Shown in pieces: positions 1-11,165 of a stretch of 64,000 bases of DNA. The notes below the pieces were generated by a model that saw nothing but the letters and a program-made list of their open reading frames with translations, did no database searches and was not told the origin of the DNA. The first letter of the stretch is position 1, and the number at the start of each line of letters is the position of its first letter. The position numbers were made by a program, and so were the translations under genes. The DNA comes from Pestalotiopsis fici W106-1 (taxonomy: Eukaryota > Ascomycota > Sordariomycetes > Amphisphaeriales > Sporocadaceae). Where the stretch lies: the NCBI RefSeq assembly GCF_000516985.1, contig NW_006917100.1, positions 1,911,490-1,975,489 on the forward strand, written 5' to 3'.

Positions 1-1069
1 GTGAAGAGACGAGACCACTGCAAGAGGTCGAGTTCTGGGCTGTATAGTTGCTGATACTGCCAAGCTCAAGCGCTGAGCAGATCAGAAACGACTACCACCT
101 TCTGCTGCAAGATGCCATGTGAACCAAATTGACCAACAAGGGTGATACTGGCACGAGAAGAGACGAGAGAATCTGGGGAATAGGACCATAACCTTGGGGT
201 CAGGTGATCGCGGCATATAGAAGGCAGCCATGTACTATAGTGAGGCTCCCTCAGGGGATCATCTTGGCAAGCAAGCTCAACCATAATCATGTTAGTGAGC
301 CCGGGCCGACAAAATGCATACGGCGTCGATCAGGGCAGCATTCAAGGTTAGGTTAGTTTGTAGCTATTCGGCCAATCGCAACTATTCCCAGGCCATCATG
401 GACCCCGAATGCGGCAAGCGCCGATCTGAAACTGTAAAGCCGCACTGACTTTTGGGAGACCGATTGTCTTGGAGAAAGATCGAGCGTTTGAAACATACGG
501 CAATTGACCAATCGTGTCCTTCTTTTCGTCCGTCGCCGCACGGTTCGCCAAGAAACCCCCCTTGTGGCACATCATCAGGCCAGACTCGAGTATTACAGCG
601 CCAAGACCGCCTTGTAGGCCGGAGAGCCACCATCCGCTTCTAGGGGCCAAGAGACAATATCATTTTCTTCATCATCACATATGCCTCTCTCATGACTTTG
701 CCTTCATTGAAAGCCCCCTTTGTTGGACGGCAACGCACGGGATGCCATCGGCACGGCCTCATGGGCGAAATATACGAGACGGATCCGGGGCCGGCTCATG
801 CGATTGAGTCCGTGGTAGGCGCATAAGCAGGAGGAATCATAGTACCCATAGATGTTGCCAATGCAGACTTCTTAACTTCTTGTCTGCCCATATAGCCAAG
901 ACGGTGAAGAAGCCACTCGGGCTCGTTCTGGTTGTCTTCATTCCCTGATTGATTGCAGGGCAGGCCTGGGCCGTTACATTCTCTTTCTCTCCATCGTCTG
1001 TCATTACAACGTCTCTCCTTTTCCTACAGCCCCGGTGGTTGATACAAAAAACTTCCTCCTAATAACATA
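1..1069. other. Intergenic, no gene recognised
   Basis: I see only short overlapping open frames on both strands with no recognisable product or splice structure. The last few hundred bases, including a pyrimidine-rich stretch around 975-1035, are the likely promoter and leader of the gene starting at 1070. Confidence 0.5.
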
Positions 1070-3082
1070 ATGGCTTTCTCATCGATATGCGTGTCAATTC
1101 TTGTGCTGGGCGGTAAGCTTGTCATGCTGGTAGCAGCCCAGCAAGATCAACAAGTTCAGTTCAATCAAGTCATTAATCTTAATGGCGACGTGAGTATATA
1201 TCATCCGCGAACGAGGCAGTCAAATACGTACTCACTCATGATTTAGATGCAACTGAACCGCCTCATCTTCCCCGACAACTCAAAGATTGAGACCTTTTCT
1301 CAATCGCAAAAACAAATCATTGTCAACCAAAACCCAAACCCGCTTTCGGCTAATCATGTCGTTGGGTCCTCTGGTCAACCGTTTGTCCAGTTGTCTCAAA
1401 ACTCCATGACCATTCAGACAAATAAGGCAACCGACTTGGTTGGTGGTCAGGTTGAGATGTCGATTGACCCCAACATCCTCCAACAAGCTGGTGTCAGCCC
1501 CGACAATACTTTTGTTGCTCAACTTTCACCTGACCGGCAAGCTTGGATCATCATGGAAGGCGTCAAGAGTGTCAACACGTGAGTACCACTCTCAGGAGCC
1601 TGTGTCTTTGTGGCACAACCTCCCTTCACAAATCAAGTGGACTAACAATGATTCAGCACGGACAATACAGTGCGAATGATCAAGATGACGAGTCTCGATG
1701 GAGAATACATGGCCGTCGGACGGCAGACCATCGAGACCAGCAATGTCTTGACTACATTCAACCAGAACCAACAGGTCCAGATCTCTGGTTCTGGCATTCA
1801 AGAGGTTGAGTTCACCGACGGTTTCCGCATGTCTGTCAGAGCTAGCCAGCCAATGACACTCAAGACCGACGTCGTCAACGGTGTCAGTTCGAGTATGACC
1901 ACCGGCGGTATCATGCCTGTCAGTGAGTAAAACGGCCGTCCCTCTGAGTACTATTTTCGTAAGCTTACTCGACCACAGACAACTTCCGTTACAAGGTTAC
2001 TTCGAATCTCGCTGGAGTTGCAACCGATCTTAATTCCATGGTTGCGGTTGTCCAGCTGCCTCGTAGGTCTTACGTCTCGGTGGTGTAGACAAGAAAATTC
2101 TAATGCAGTCTTAGTCAATGCTCAACGAATCATGACAATGGCCCAACAGATGGGAGCACAAGCCAACACTCCGATTTCTTTGGGTGTTGCGCAACGTGTA
2201 GTGCTCCAGAACCCAGGAGGGTCTTCCGTTCAGAATCTGGCACGCCGGCAGAGGTCCGCTTCGTCTGCCGCTACCTTTTCCAACACAACCAGCAGGGCCG
2301 TCGAAGCCGCCGACGCCACATCGGCCGATGCTACTTCGACATCCTCGGACGCTACTGCGACAGCCGGGTCGACAACGGCCGCCGATGGATCATCTTCGAC
2401 TTCGACCGCGGCTGACAGCGCGACCTCGAGCTCAACTTCAGCCGCCACCTCTTCCACAACCGCCCAGGATGCTGCCGCAACCCAACAAGGGCAACAAGCG
2501 GCAACGTCTCCCACTCAGACCCAGGCACAGCTCCCAGCAGCCACACAGCTTCTCCTATCCCCTACCTTTTCCCCCATTTCTGCCCAGGCGCTCCTCGACA
2601 AGCAAAACAGCCGCATCGCCGTACCCGTGAGCCAGATTGACGGCGAGTTTATTGTGACAATGGGCATGTCCGGAGCCGGCACCGTCCAGGTCGCCGCCCC
2701 CGCCGGCAGCACACCCAGCGGAGCACCACAGGCGGGTCAAGCAGCAGCCGGCGGCGGCGAGGGTGCTGCGCAACAGCAGCAACCCGGCCAGACGACTGCT
2801 ACTACTCCCCCACAGGAACCTGCCGCTGCCGCCGCTAACCCCGGCACTTCTGGAGCGGTTCTCGCTAGACAAGCAGCGGCGGCAGCCGTACCCCTGGGCA
2901 CCATCACCATGACCATGGCAGAGATTGAAGAAATGGCCAAACTCCAAGCCACGGGCGGCGTTGTGCCCGTCTGGAGCATGATGAGCGACTTCGTATCGCA
3001 GCAGGCGGCAGTGCAAGCCGCTCAAAAGAAGCGTGAAACCGAAGGGCCGAGGAGATTTGTAGCTGTCCCCTTTAAGGTTTAG
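1070..3082 (+). CDS. Uncharacterised secreted Ser/Thr/Ala-rich protein
   Basis: Five exons (1070-1189, 1247-1578, 1657-1922, 1979-2062, 2109-3082) join in frame to 591 residues. The introns have GTGAGT (three) or GTAGGT donors and AG acceptors. Residues 1-24 form a signal peptide (Met, hydrophobic core, then AAQQ), so the product should enter the secretory pathway. Residues about 25-290 are a Gln/Asn/Val-rich, probably beta-rich region. A low-complexity Ala/Ser/Thr stretch follows (about 310-430), like an O-glycosylated stalk. A more ordered block around VSQIDGEFIVT, a second Gly/Ala/Gln-rich linker, and a final block (GTITMTMAEIEEMAKLQATG) complete it. No transmembrane helix or clear GPI signal is visible. 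I do not recognise the family; it is probably a conserved fungal extracellular protein of unknown function. The exon model is well supported by reading-frame continuity; function is open. Confidence 0.85.
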
Positions 3083-4195
3083 CTGTTTCTAAAGGGGGCT
3101 CCAGGGGCTTCAACGTTTGCGGGATGTGGGATGCGATGCAGGTACGGATGGATACATTGGCGCGGGAAGAGGAAAACAAAAAAGCCTCCTGGCTTGTCCT
3201 GGCTACAGAGCAGACAGAAATCAAAGTATCATTCGTACGTAGATATTAAAGACATTTTCTTCTTTCTCCTCCATGATTCTTTTGTTCGGCTCAGGACGGT
3301 GACGTGGAGACGTATCGGAGTGAGACGTGAACCGAACAAATCAGCGGCAACTGCCCATGCCCGTCACTGTATCTATTTTGGTCTATTTTCCCGTAGTATT
3401 GGATCGATGATCGCCCCGGCCGTCCTTGGGGGGTGTTCTCTTTCTTTCCCAAAGCGTGCAGCAAGGTCGGCTCTGGTGCAGAATTGAGAATTGGTGGAGT
3501 CTAGAAACATTAGACGGGTAAAGAAAGACAAGCAAAGACAGAAAAGAGCCAAGCTTTCTGCAATGCTTCTTCTAAAAACCGTCGGCGCTGGAAGCCGAAA
3601 TGGGCTTGAAAAGGCCCGTACCCATGATCTGACAGCCTCTGTGGATCGTATTGGCAGTGCTGTGCCGCAAAGCTCGTATGAGATCGCTACTGAATTGGGT
3701 TGGAAGGCGCGAATCTAGTACTAGATAAGGGGTAAAAACAACAACAACAACAATGACGCTGGCAGCTGTTAGCTAGACCTTCTCTCTGCAACATCAATAA
3801 CACCACACCTCTTCGTTCTTGGAATCGTTTTCCATACACAGTACTAGGCCGTGCCCAGTGAGTGTCTGATTGGGTCGTTTAGCTGATCATTATAAGCTTA
3901 GGCATCCATATTTCTGCAGTAGCGCCAGGGGTTGGTTTCCTTGGACGTTCTTGGGGCAAGCAAAGCAAGCTTTCGGAACCAATCTTAGCATTACATTTAG
4001 TACCCCCCGTGGGTCATTTCAGAGGGCTGAGCCACTTTCCCATGAGTCTAGTTCCTTTCACGATAGGATTCCTTCTCGGCTGGGAAGTGTTTCCTCTTGT
4101 CTGCGGATTCTGGCGGTCGCAAAGAAAGAGGATGGTGATTGACTGGTAAGCCGCCAATTCGGAAATCGTATGTCCTACCACGAAAGGAATCCATC
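3083..4195. other. Intergenic, 3' UTR and promoter DNA
   Basis: No convincing gene. A short CAA repeat lies at about 3738-3752, and a pyrimidine-rich run follows near 3778. ATGs at 4139 and 4170 precede the chosen start of the next gene at 4196 and may be leader ATGs. Confidence 0.5.
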
Positions 4196-5268
4196 ATGTC
4201 TTACACGACGCCTCCCATCACGTCGACCACCATCTATGGAGCAGTTGAGACCTATAGCGCGCAACAAGCGGCGCCGGCTCTCTTGACGCGCTTTACGCCG
4301 CCCGATCAATGCTCAACTGAGTGGTACTGGGACACTGGCGTCTTGCGGTCCTCGAGTACGGCCTTCAGCGACTCGAGCCACAACACAGCATGGAGTACGT
4401 GCCAACCGTATAGCGCAACCGGCGCGACCTACTCGGCCGGCATCTGTCCATACAAGTCCGAGTTCAAATCAGTAACACAAGTGTCTTGGGATGGAGTCTC
4501 ATCGTCATATTATGTCGGCGCTTGTTGCGCAAGGTAAAATGGACTCCTTTCTTCACTCATGACAAATATATCCCACTAACCTTGCACTCAAGCACCGCTT
4601 CATATGACACTTATACCAGCGGAGACTCTACGGGACTATATGGATGCATTGCGACGGTGACCTCGACTACTGTTGCAGCGACAATGGTGCAAGAAAACGA
4701 TGAGCCGACGGTCGTATCATCGGCAGGTCCAATTACCATCATTGCAGAGCCACTGTTCATGGTGTGGCACGAAAGCGATACAACATTGCATGCAGCGTCA
4801 GACGCAAGCTCACTCTTCGCCGCCATGAACATGGCAATGCCATCCGAAACTGTCACCGCGTCTCCTACGCCCTCAATGGCAACGGCTGCGCCAGAACCCG
4901 GACTCGGCCAAACAGCCGTCATTGGCATTGCTGTAGGTTTCGGAGTATGTGGTCTCATCATTGCCGGACTGGCGTATTTTGCCTTTATCCGGCTCCGGAA
5001 ACGGAAAGCAGACGACGCAAACCCGGACAACACGCCAGCACAGAGGAGTCCAGGCGCCGGCGCCCAGGCATGGAAGGACGGGGCCGTGTACGCCAACGAG
5101 CTCCAAATCCAGACCCCAAACACAATGGACAAGACGCACTCCTTTTCTAATTTGCACAATGGCGAAAGTGCATATATGCGAGGCGGCCAATCACCACCTG
5201 CATCTGCATCGAATCAAGACAAGGACGATAATATATTTGTAGTAGAGCAGAAAATGCTGCTTCGATAA
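4196..5268 (+). CDS. Single-pass membrane protein, wall-sensor-like architecture
   Basis: Two exons (4196-4533 and 4593-5268; donor GTAAAA, acceptor CAAG) encode 337 residues. Residues 1-220 are Ser/Thr/Tyr-rich with scattered cysteines (for example STCQPYS and VGACCA), as in fungal plasma-membrane sensors and mid2-like proteins. A single transmembrane helix lies at about 221-244 (IGIAVGFGVCGLIIAGLAYF). It is followed at once by basic RLRKRK (stop-transfer) and a hydrophilic cytoplasmic tail of about 90 residues. There is no classical N-terminal signal peptide, so the helix probably acts as a type III signal-anchor with the N-terminus outside. An in-frame ATG at 4139 would add 19 residues; I prefer 4196 because the fungal proteins I know of this layout begin this way, but this is not certain. 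A wall or environmental sensing role is an inference from architecture. Confidence 0.8.
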
Positions 5269-5811
5269 GCAGGGATCGACGAGCACGGCGATGCGGACGA
5301 CATTGTACTCTGATAACATGGCTGCTGCAATGATCAGACTACAAAGACTTGCTCAAACTATCCCGAAGATATCACGATCCTACAAGGTATTGAAAAGCTC
5401 AAAAGATGCAGCAAGCCTCAAGAGCGTGCATGTCACTGCCGAGAGCGAGTCCCTTTAGTACAGGAAACCCGAAGAACCTTCCGGGCTTCATTGCAATCTC
5501 CGAAGATATACTCTGTCGAATGAGCCGGTACAACGACCGACTGAATCATCTGCAACGCAAAACGTCATGAGTTTGAAGAGCTCCGGACGATCAGCTTCGA
5601 GGATCGGATTCACAATGTCTTGCCAAGAATCGACTCCACACGAAGATATAATTTTCCACCACTCAGACGAACAGTAAATGAGGCACACCCGCGACCCCTC
5701 GAAAGAACTGTCTGTATATATCGTCTTGAATTTCCATACCAGTCAAGCGCTCAGACAATTCTCTTTATTTTCGAAAAGCCTCAATACAGACACGGACCGA
5801 TATCCCAAGAA
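5269..5811. other. Intergenic between membrane protein and PEBP gene
   Basis: Nothing recognisable. The reading frame of the PEBP gene stays open upstream to 5620, but the added residues look non-coding (low family similarity, Arg/Thr-rich), so I treat this as leader. Confidence 0.5.
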
Positions 5812-6486
5812 ATGTCTCTCGAAGAACATATTACAGCTTTACAGGCCTCACTCGATAAGGCCAAGCTTGTCCCTGGCTCTGCTTCCGAGCTGATCCCTTC
5901 TTCCTTTGCACCTAGCACGGTGCTTAAAATCAGCTTTGGCGACAAGGCGGTGGATCTGGGCAACTTTTTTCGAGCGAGCGAATGCAAGGTTGCCCCAACG
6001 ATATCCTTTGCGCCGGAAACGGGCAGCTCGTCATCGTCAAACGCCTCGTATCTTCTCATCCTGACCGACCCGGACGCGCCCACGCCAGATGATCCGAAGT
6101 TTGCCTTTTGGCGACACTGGATCGTGAGCGGTCTGCAGCCCCTAGCTGGCGGGAGCCAAGGGGCGGTTGCGTTGACAAAGCCGACGATTACAGAGTATCT
6201 AGGCCCTGGTCCCAAGGACGAGTACGTAGCCTGGAGTCAAGGCTTCTCATTTGATAAGGAAACTTTTGGAACAGGAATTAATGCATAATGCAGCTCGAAA
6301 CCACACCGGTATCTTTTTCTCTTGTACCGAGAGCCCGAGGCCCTCGATCTCAAAAAGCAAGACGCTGGAGGAGAGGAATTTGTGGAGCGACGGTCATTTA
6401 AGCCGGCGCAATTTGCAGAGAAATTCCAGCTGAAGCTGGTCTCGGTCAATTGGATGACATGCGCAGGTGATGGCTGGTCAGAATAG
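5812..6486 (+). CDS. Phosphatidylethanolamine-binding protein (PEBP) family
   Basis: Two exons (5812-6221 and 6294-6486; donor GTACGT, acceptor TGCAG) encode 200 residues, a usual size for the family. The PEBP signature is clear: LTDPDAPTPDD, then FWRHWIVSGL (in place of the usual H-W-hydrophobic motif), then GPGPKDD and PHRYLFLLYRE across the splice junction. Together these residues build the anion/ligand pocket. Members (TFS1/Ylr179c in yeast, RKIP in animals) bind phospholipids or inhibit carboxypeptidase Y and kinases; which role applies here is not visible. There is no signal peptide, so it is likely cytosolic. The exon junction reads GAC-GA|C-TCG and restores the conserved PHRY motif, which strongly supports the intron. 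Confidence 0.93.
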
Positions 6487-6835
6487 ACCATAGACTTCAA
6501 TAGCTAGAATATACAAAACAACCACCTCCCGCTGAAAGACTTGGTGTCATAATACACTATAGGGAAAAAAAAGAAGAATATTGATTATCGGGTTATATCA
6601 TTTTGTGTCACTTGGATTGGGAGCTGAGAGTCACTGGTCCGAGTATGCCTTGCGGAAAGCCCATTTGTCGGAGCCCAACTGCGCTGGCCCAGTAATGATT
6701 CGCTGAGCCTCGCTGAGCCTCGCCTGTTCATCCATATATGCAGATAAGGCTGTACGCAATCTCTTTGTCGTCCTTTCATCAACACTATCAAAACTTTTTA
6801 TCGTCTTCCCGTTCTGAGCAGCGGCCTTTGATAAT
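6487..6835. other. Intergenic, short promoter region
   Basis: No gene. AT-rich near 6550-6600. It includes a near-duplicated gctgagcctcgctgagcctc stretch at about 6703-6722. Confidence 0.5.
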
Positions 6836-8411
6836 ATGGACGGCGTATCGGCCGCAGCCAGCGCCATTGCCATTGTGCAGGCAGCGGGCATGCTTCACGT
6901 GGTGGGAAAGTCATTCTGGGACACGTTTATCAGCAAAGACAACGAGGATCGGGGAGGCGACGCGACCGCGCGCGTCGCCAGCATTGACGAGTTTATCCAA
7001 AAGATCAAGCTTCTTCAGTTTGCCACGGCAGCGACACCACCAGCACCACCCGAGGGCGGCGGCGGCCCAGCCGTCCTAGCCAACGCCGTGACCGTGTCGG
7101 GACTCGGCGGCACACTGACGCAGTGTGAGGCCCAGCTCGCGTCACTCCGAAAAAAGGTCGCGAAGATGACGCTTCCGGCTGGTGTGAACAAGTGGAAACG
7201 CTTCGTGGCTACGGTGCGTATAAAGTTGAACGAAACCGAGTTTCCACATCTGGAATCTACAATCGGGACTCTGCTCACACAACTCGAACTCATCATTTCG
7301 CTTGCGCATTATGAGCTGTCAAAGAACAGGCGAGTACAAGTTCTTGTTGAACGGCCTTTGCCAGATAAAAAAAAAGTTGTACTGACTTTCTTTTCTCCAC
7401 AGCCATGAGCGCAGCCAAAAGGCCCAGGCTGAAGCCGCACAAATACTCCAGCGACTAGAACAGCGGCAACAAGAGGACAGGATTCAGGTGTTTGACCAGC
7501 ACACGGCAAGTCTCGCCGTCATCCAGAACACCCTCGAGCAAAGCGGCGTGCAACTCGGAAAGCAAGAGCAGATCTTCCAAGAGAGCCACGACATCATCAT
7601 CAAGGCGCTCGAGAAACTCACCATCTCGCCGCGCCTAGACAGAACGGCAAGCGAGCTGTCGGGCACCACGGCGGGAACCGTGGCCGTCGAGACCATGGAG
7701 GTTGACGACGACGACGACGACGACAACGACGCTGTCGTCCCCGTTGCGCCGGGCCTCATACTCCACCCAGGCTTCAACTTTCGCGATGACCGGCTAGAGG
7801 GCGCGGCCGAGATTGCAAAACCCACACTCGACTTGATCGGGCGGTGGCTGGACCCGAGCAGCGTGGACGTGTCGCGCGTATACATCCACGCCTCCAAGGA
7901 CGACGACGCGACCCACGACCTGTGCAACCGCGTCGTGTACGAGCTGGCCATGGCCAACTCCTCCAGGCTTTTGTGCTACAACGGGCTGCCGAGGGAGGGA
8001 TCCCCGCCCGCCGACGGATGGTATACCATGACCCATCTGATCTGGTGGCTGTCGGCGCAAATGCTCATCGCCATGCCGCATCTCGACGGCCACATGCCGG
8101 CGAGCGGCTATGATCCGGACGTGCCCTCACTAGTCGAAAAGCTGCAAAAAGTGCCCGACGACGGCCCAGCTTATGTTGTTCTCTATTTACCGGGAGAGTC
8201 TTGCCATGGCGACTCGGACCGCAAGTTGTATTATTCCCTTGTCGCAAGCATGTGCGGTATTTCAAGTACCCGAGTAAGACTCTTGCTCTTCTCAGACGGC
8301 AAAGACTGTGAAGTTATGAACCTTTTTGGCACCAACAAACTTGTCATCGATAATGTTACCCGCCAAGACAAGATGTCGCTCGATGACTGGATGCCTCCAA
8401 ATATTGGGTAA
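6836..8411 (+). CDS. Protein with STAND/NLR-type fungal N-terminal domain, no NTPase
   Basis: Two exons (6836-7329 and 7403-8411) encode 500 residues. The intron uses a GC donor (AG|GCGAGT) and a CACAG acceptor. It is the only junction I found that keeps frame (AG|C then CAT-GAG-CGC). Residues 1-164 begin MDGVSAAASAIAIVQAAG and continue as amphipathic helices, resembling the helical N-terminal domain of fungal STAND/NLR proteins. Residues 165-245 are a coiled coil (SQKAQAEAAQILQRLEQRQQ). Residues 266-274 are an acidic Asp run. The C-terminal 225 residues are an alpha/beta-looking region with no Walker A (GxxxxGK[ST]), so no NACHT or NB-ARC is present. No repeat domain follows. Function is unknown; a truncated or helper relative of fungal NLRs is one possibility. 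Confidence 0.82.
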
Positions 8412-8749
8412 CTGTCTTGACGGAGACAAGTGACGCCGGCTCACAACGAAAATATCGATACGAGTGTTTAGTAACATTGAATACGAGCCATCCCATTCTT
8501 CTCTATGTAGAGGTAGCTTATGAAACAAAAGCGGGTGCGGTCGCGTTGATGTCAGTTTTACTTCTTCTGGAATTGTAGGTCTTCATGCATGTTAGGTGAA
8601 CCAAAGTGCAAGTCGTGATTAATGCGTCTATATTAGTAAAATAATTGTTTTTCGTTCCTCCTTGTCATCTGCATACCCCCTCGCTGAAATCGGATTGAAT
8701 TGCATTCTCCGTGATATATCCATCAATCATATCGCGTTTTCTGGCCGCC
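8412..8749. other. Convergent intergenic region
   Basis: This is the 3' flank shared by the STAND-like gene (+) and the metacaspase (-). It is AT-rich and has no gene. Confidence 0.5.
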
Positions 8750-10166
8750 TTATAAGACGAACAGGATGTTGGTATCTGCAACTAATTAGCACAAAGCACT
8801 CTAAAAATCAAACATGAGTTCACATACCAAGAGGATGACTGCAGCTCAACTGCGGCTTTTGTGTGTACTTGGTCTCTAATACGTCACGAATGCTGTTCAG
8901 AAGCTGGACATAGCTTTGCTGGGGGTTCTGCTTCAAGGCTGTAATAAATGCCCAGCTCATGGCGCCAGTAGCCTGCTGAGCAATAGTCGCATCTGCAGAT
9001 GTTTGGTCATCCTTTGATCCAGACCACATGATGACGTCAGCTGGCGAAGTACGTGTGTCCTTGGTCTTGTTATAAGCATCGTCGCCCTTGTACGCCTTCT
9101 TGGCAAATCCGAGAAGGGAGCTTGCGACGCCACCCATATCTCCGCGAGCATACGAGCCAATGGCAGAAAGCAGTCCCTGTCCAGCTTCGGCAGCCAGATT
9201 GGGCTCCTTTAGCACACCCTTGGTGCTGTACATGTACGGCAGATCAAGAACGGAACCCGAATGGCATGAGTCAAAGATGGCTGTCAATCGTACACCGGCG
9301 GCGAGAGGCTTGACCACGAGAGCGTGTAACTCATCATCCACGATATGGCCGGCACTCTTATAGTCGACCGGGTAGATGACCTCATCGGTTCCATCCTCCT
9401 CGTCTCCGTCAAGATCAGCAGTCTGACCTCCGTGACCACTGTAATGCAAGAACAGAGCATCGTCCGGACGGGCACCAGCGACAAGCCACTGCATCGCCCG
9501 ACGAATGTTGGCAGCAGTCGGTTGCAGGACCTGATCCTGCGCATCATCAGTGAGGATGATCATATCCTCGCGTTTGTAGTTGTAGCGCTCCATAAGGAAA
9601 GCAGAGACATTCTTGGTATCGTTGATACATCCACGTAGCTCGCCATCCTGTCCAAAGTAGTTGATACCAATCAGCAGGGCCTTGCGCTTACCAGTACAAT
9701 GCGAGTACTGGAAGGTGTATTCGGAGGGGGCGCCATGGCCGAACTGTTGGGCATTGTGAGGGGGAGGGGGCGCATTCGAGCGACCTTGATTGCCGCCACC
9801 GTATCCGCCCGAGTTGTACCCTTGAGACTGGTTCGGGTAGCCGTAAGAGTCGAGATTCTGCGGGGGCGGGTAGTTGGGCGGCTGGTGATGACCGTAGCCG
9901 TGCTGCTGAGGGGGTTGAGAGTATTGACCTTGACCGTAGTGCGACGGAGGCGGTCCGGGAGGCCCACCGCCGTATCCTCCCTGCTGCTGCCATTGACCCG
10001 GAGGAGGTCCCTGTGGAGGTTGACCGTAGCCACCGCCGCCGCCATATCCTCCTCCGTGTTGTCCAGGATAGCCACTATGCTGGCCGGGATAACCACTGTG
10101 CTGGCCGGGATAGTTGCCGCCAGGGTAGCCGCCGCCGCCGCCGCCGTAGCCTTGGTTGTAAGACAT
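8750..10166 (-). CDS. MCA1: Type I metacaspase
   Basis: Two exons (10166-8828 and 8775-8750; donor GTATGT, acceptor TGCAG) encode 454 residues. The tiny last exon supplies the conserved metacaspase ending (CSHPLD then TNILFVL). Residues 1-150 are a Gly/Gln/Tyr/Pro-rich prodomain with three consecutive YPGQHSG-type units (residues about 19-37). The peptidase C14 domain occupies 160-454. Catalytic His is H245 (HYSGHGG) and nucleophile is C301 (DSCHSGS), with the acidic Ca-binding type region [12 protein letters not shown] after the His. This is an Arg/Lys-specific, calcium-dependent cysteine protease of the cytosol, linked in fungi to protein quality control, ageing and stress-induced death (casA/MCA1). 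The frame stays open for 135 codons upstream, but I start at MSYNQGY, the usual metacaspase N-terminus. It diverges from the WW-domain gene at 11166. Confidence 0.96.
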
Positions 10167-11165
10167 GATTGTGCTCGAAATGTGGAAAGTTGCCGAGTGA
10201 GAGTGGAGGGATGAAAAAAAGAGAGGGTTTCGCCAAGCAAAGAACAAAGACCACAAGGAATTTGAGGTACGGCAATGTGATGTGATATGAGAAATGTAAG
10301 ACGAGGCCAACAGCAGCCACCAGTAGTACGTAGTCGCAAACCAGAGCGGGGCTCCTATTTTGGAGGGGCAATAGTAGCAGCAGCAGCAACAGCGACGTAG
10401 GCTGGCAGCAGGATAAGGCAACGTCGTTTGTTTGTTTGACGCCGAAACGCAATAAGCTGCATGCGGGGCAAGAAGGAAGACGCCAGACCCTTGTAGCAGC
10501 TGACGAGGGATCTGCTGGAGATGCAGCAGCCCCCCAAGCCCCTGGAAACTGTACAGCAACCCCACTAACAATGACTGGCTGGAAGGGCCAGAACGTCGGG
10601 CTCAGCCGCCTAAAAGCCGCGCTTCCAAGGACTTCCAAGCCGGAATTCGGCAACTTCTCGAGGGCTTAACTTTGCTTCATATGCGTGGGAGGACTCCAAT
10701 CAACAGGCCTCCAACGTGTCTCGCGATGAGTATTCCGCAAAAGATAGGGGATCTTTGGGGGGGTTCCTACCTCTTGTAGGGCTGCTCGTTTGCCAGAGAC
10801 ATCCAGGAACCACTTAATACCAGTGAAACAAATGCTCGGCACGCAGCAGTATTGGCTTGGCAGTTACAGCAGCGGGTCTGATTGACTATCTGGAAGCTGC
10901 GGTGCACCAAAACGTTGAATGAGAGTCATCTCAGACGTGTCCGCTTTGCTCGTGATTTTCGTGGATTGATTGATTGATGTGGGTGTTTGATTGCTAAATG
11001 TGTGGTATAATGACCTCTGCGTGAACCACTCAACCCTCTCAGCGGTCTCTGTATTAAATCGTTGTATCTTGCAACATTTACTCAAACTCCTTCCCTCCAT
11101 TTTCCACCCCCAGAAAAAACACAGAATCCCCGTTCAAACCCCAGATTCCCACAACAGCATTTGCC
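10167..11165. promoter_or_regulatory. Divergent promoter, metacaspase / WW-domain gene
   Basis: About 1 kb separates the two start codons, which point away from each other. The metacaspase side is pyrimidine-rich in its sense direction (10190-10400). No defined factor site stands out. Confidence 0.55.
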
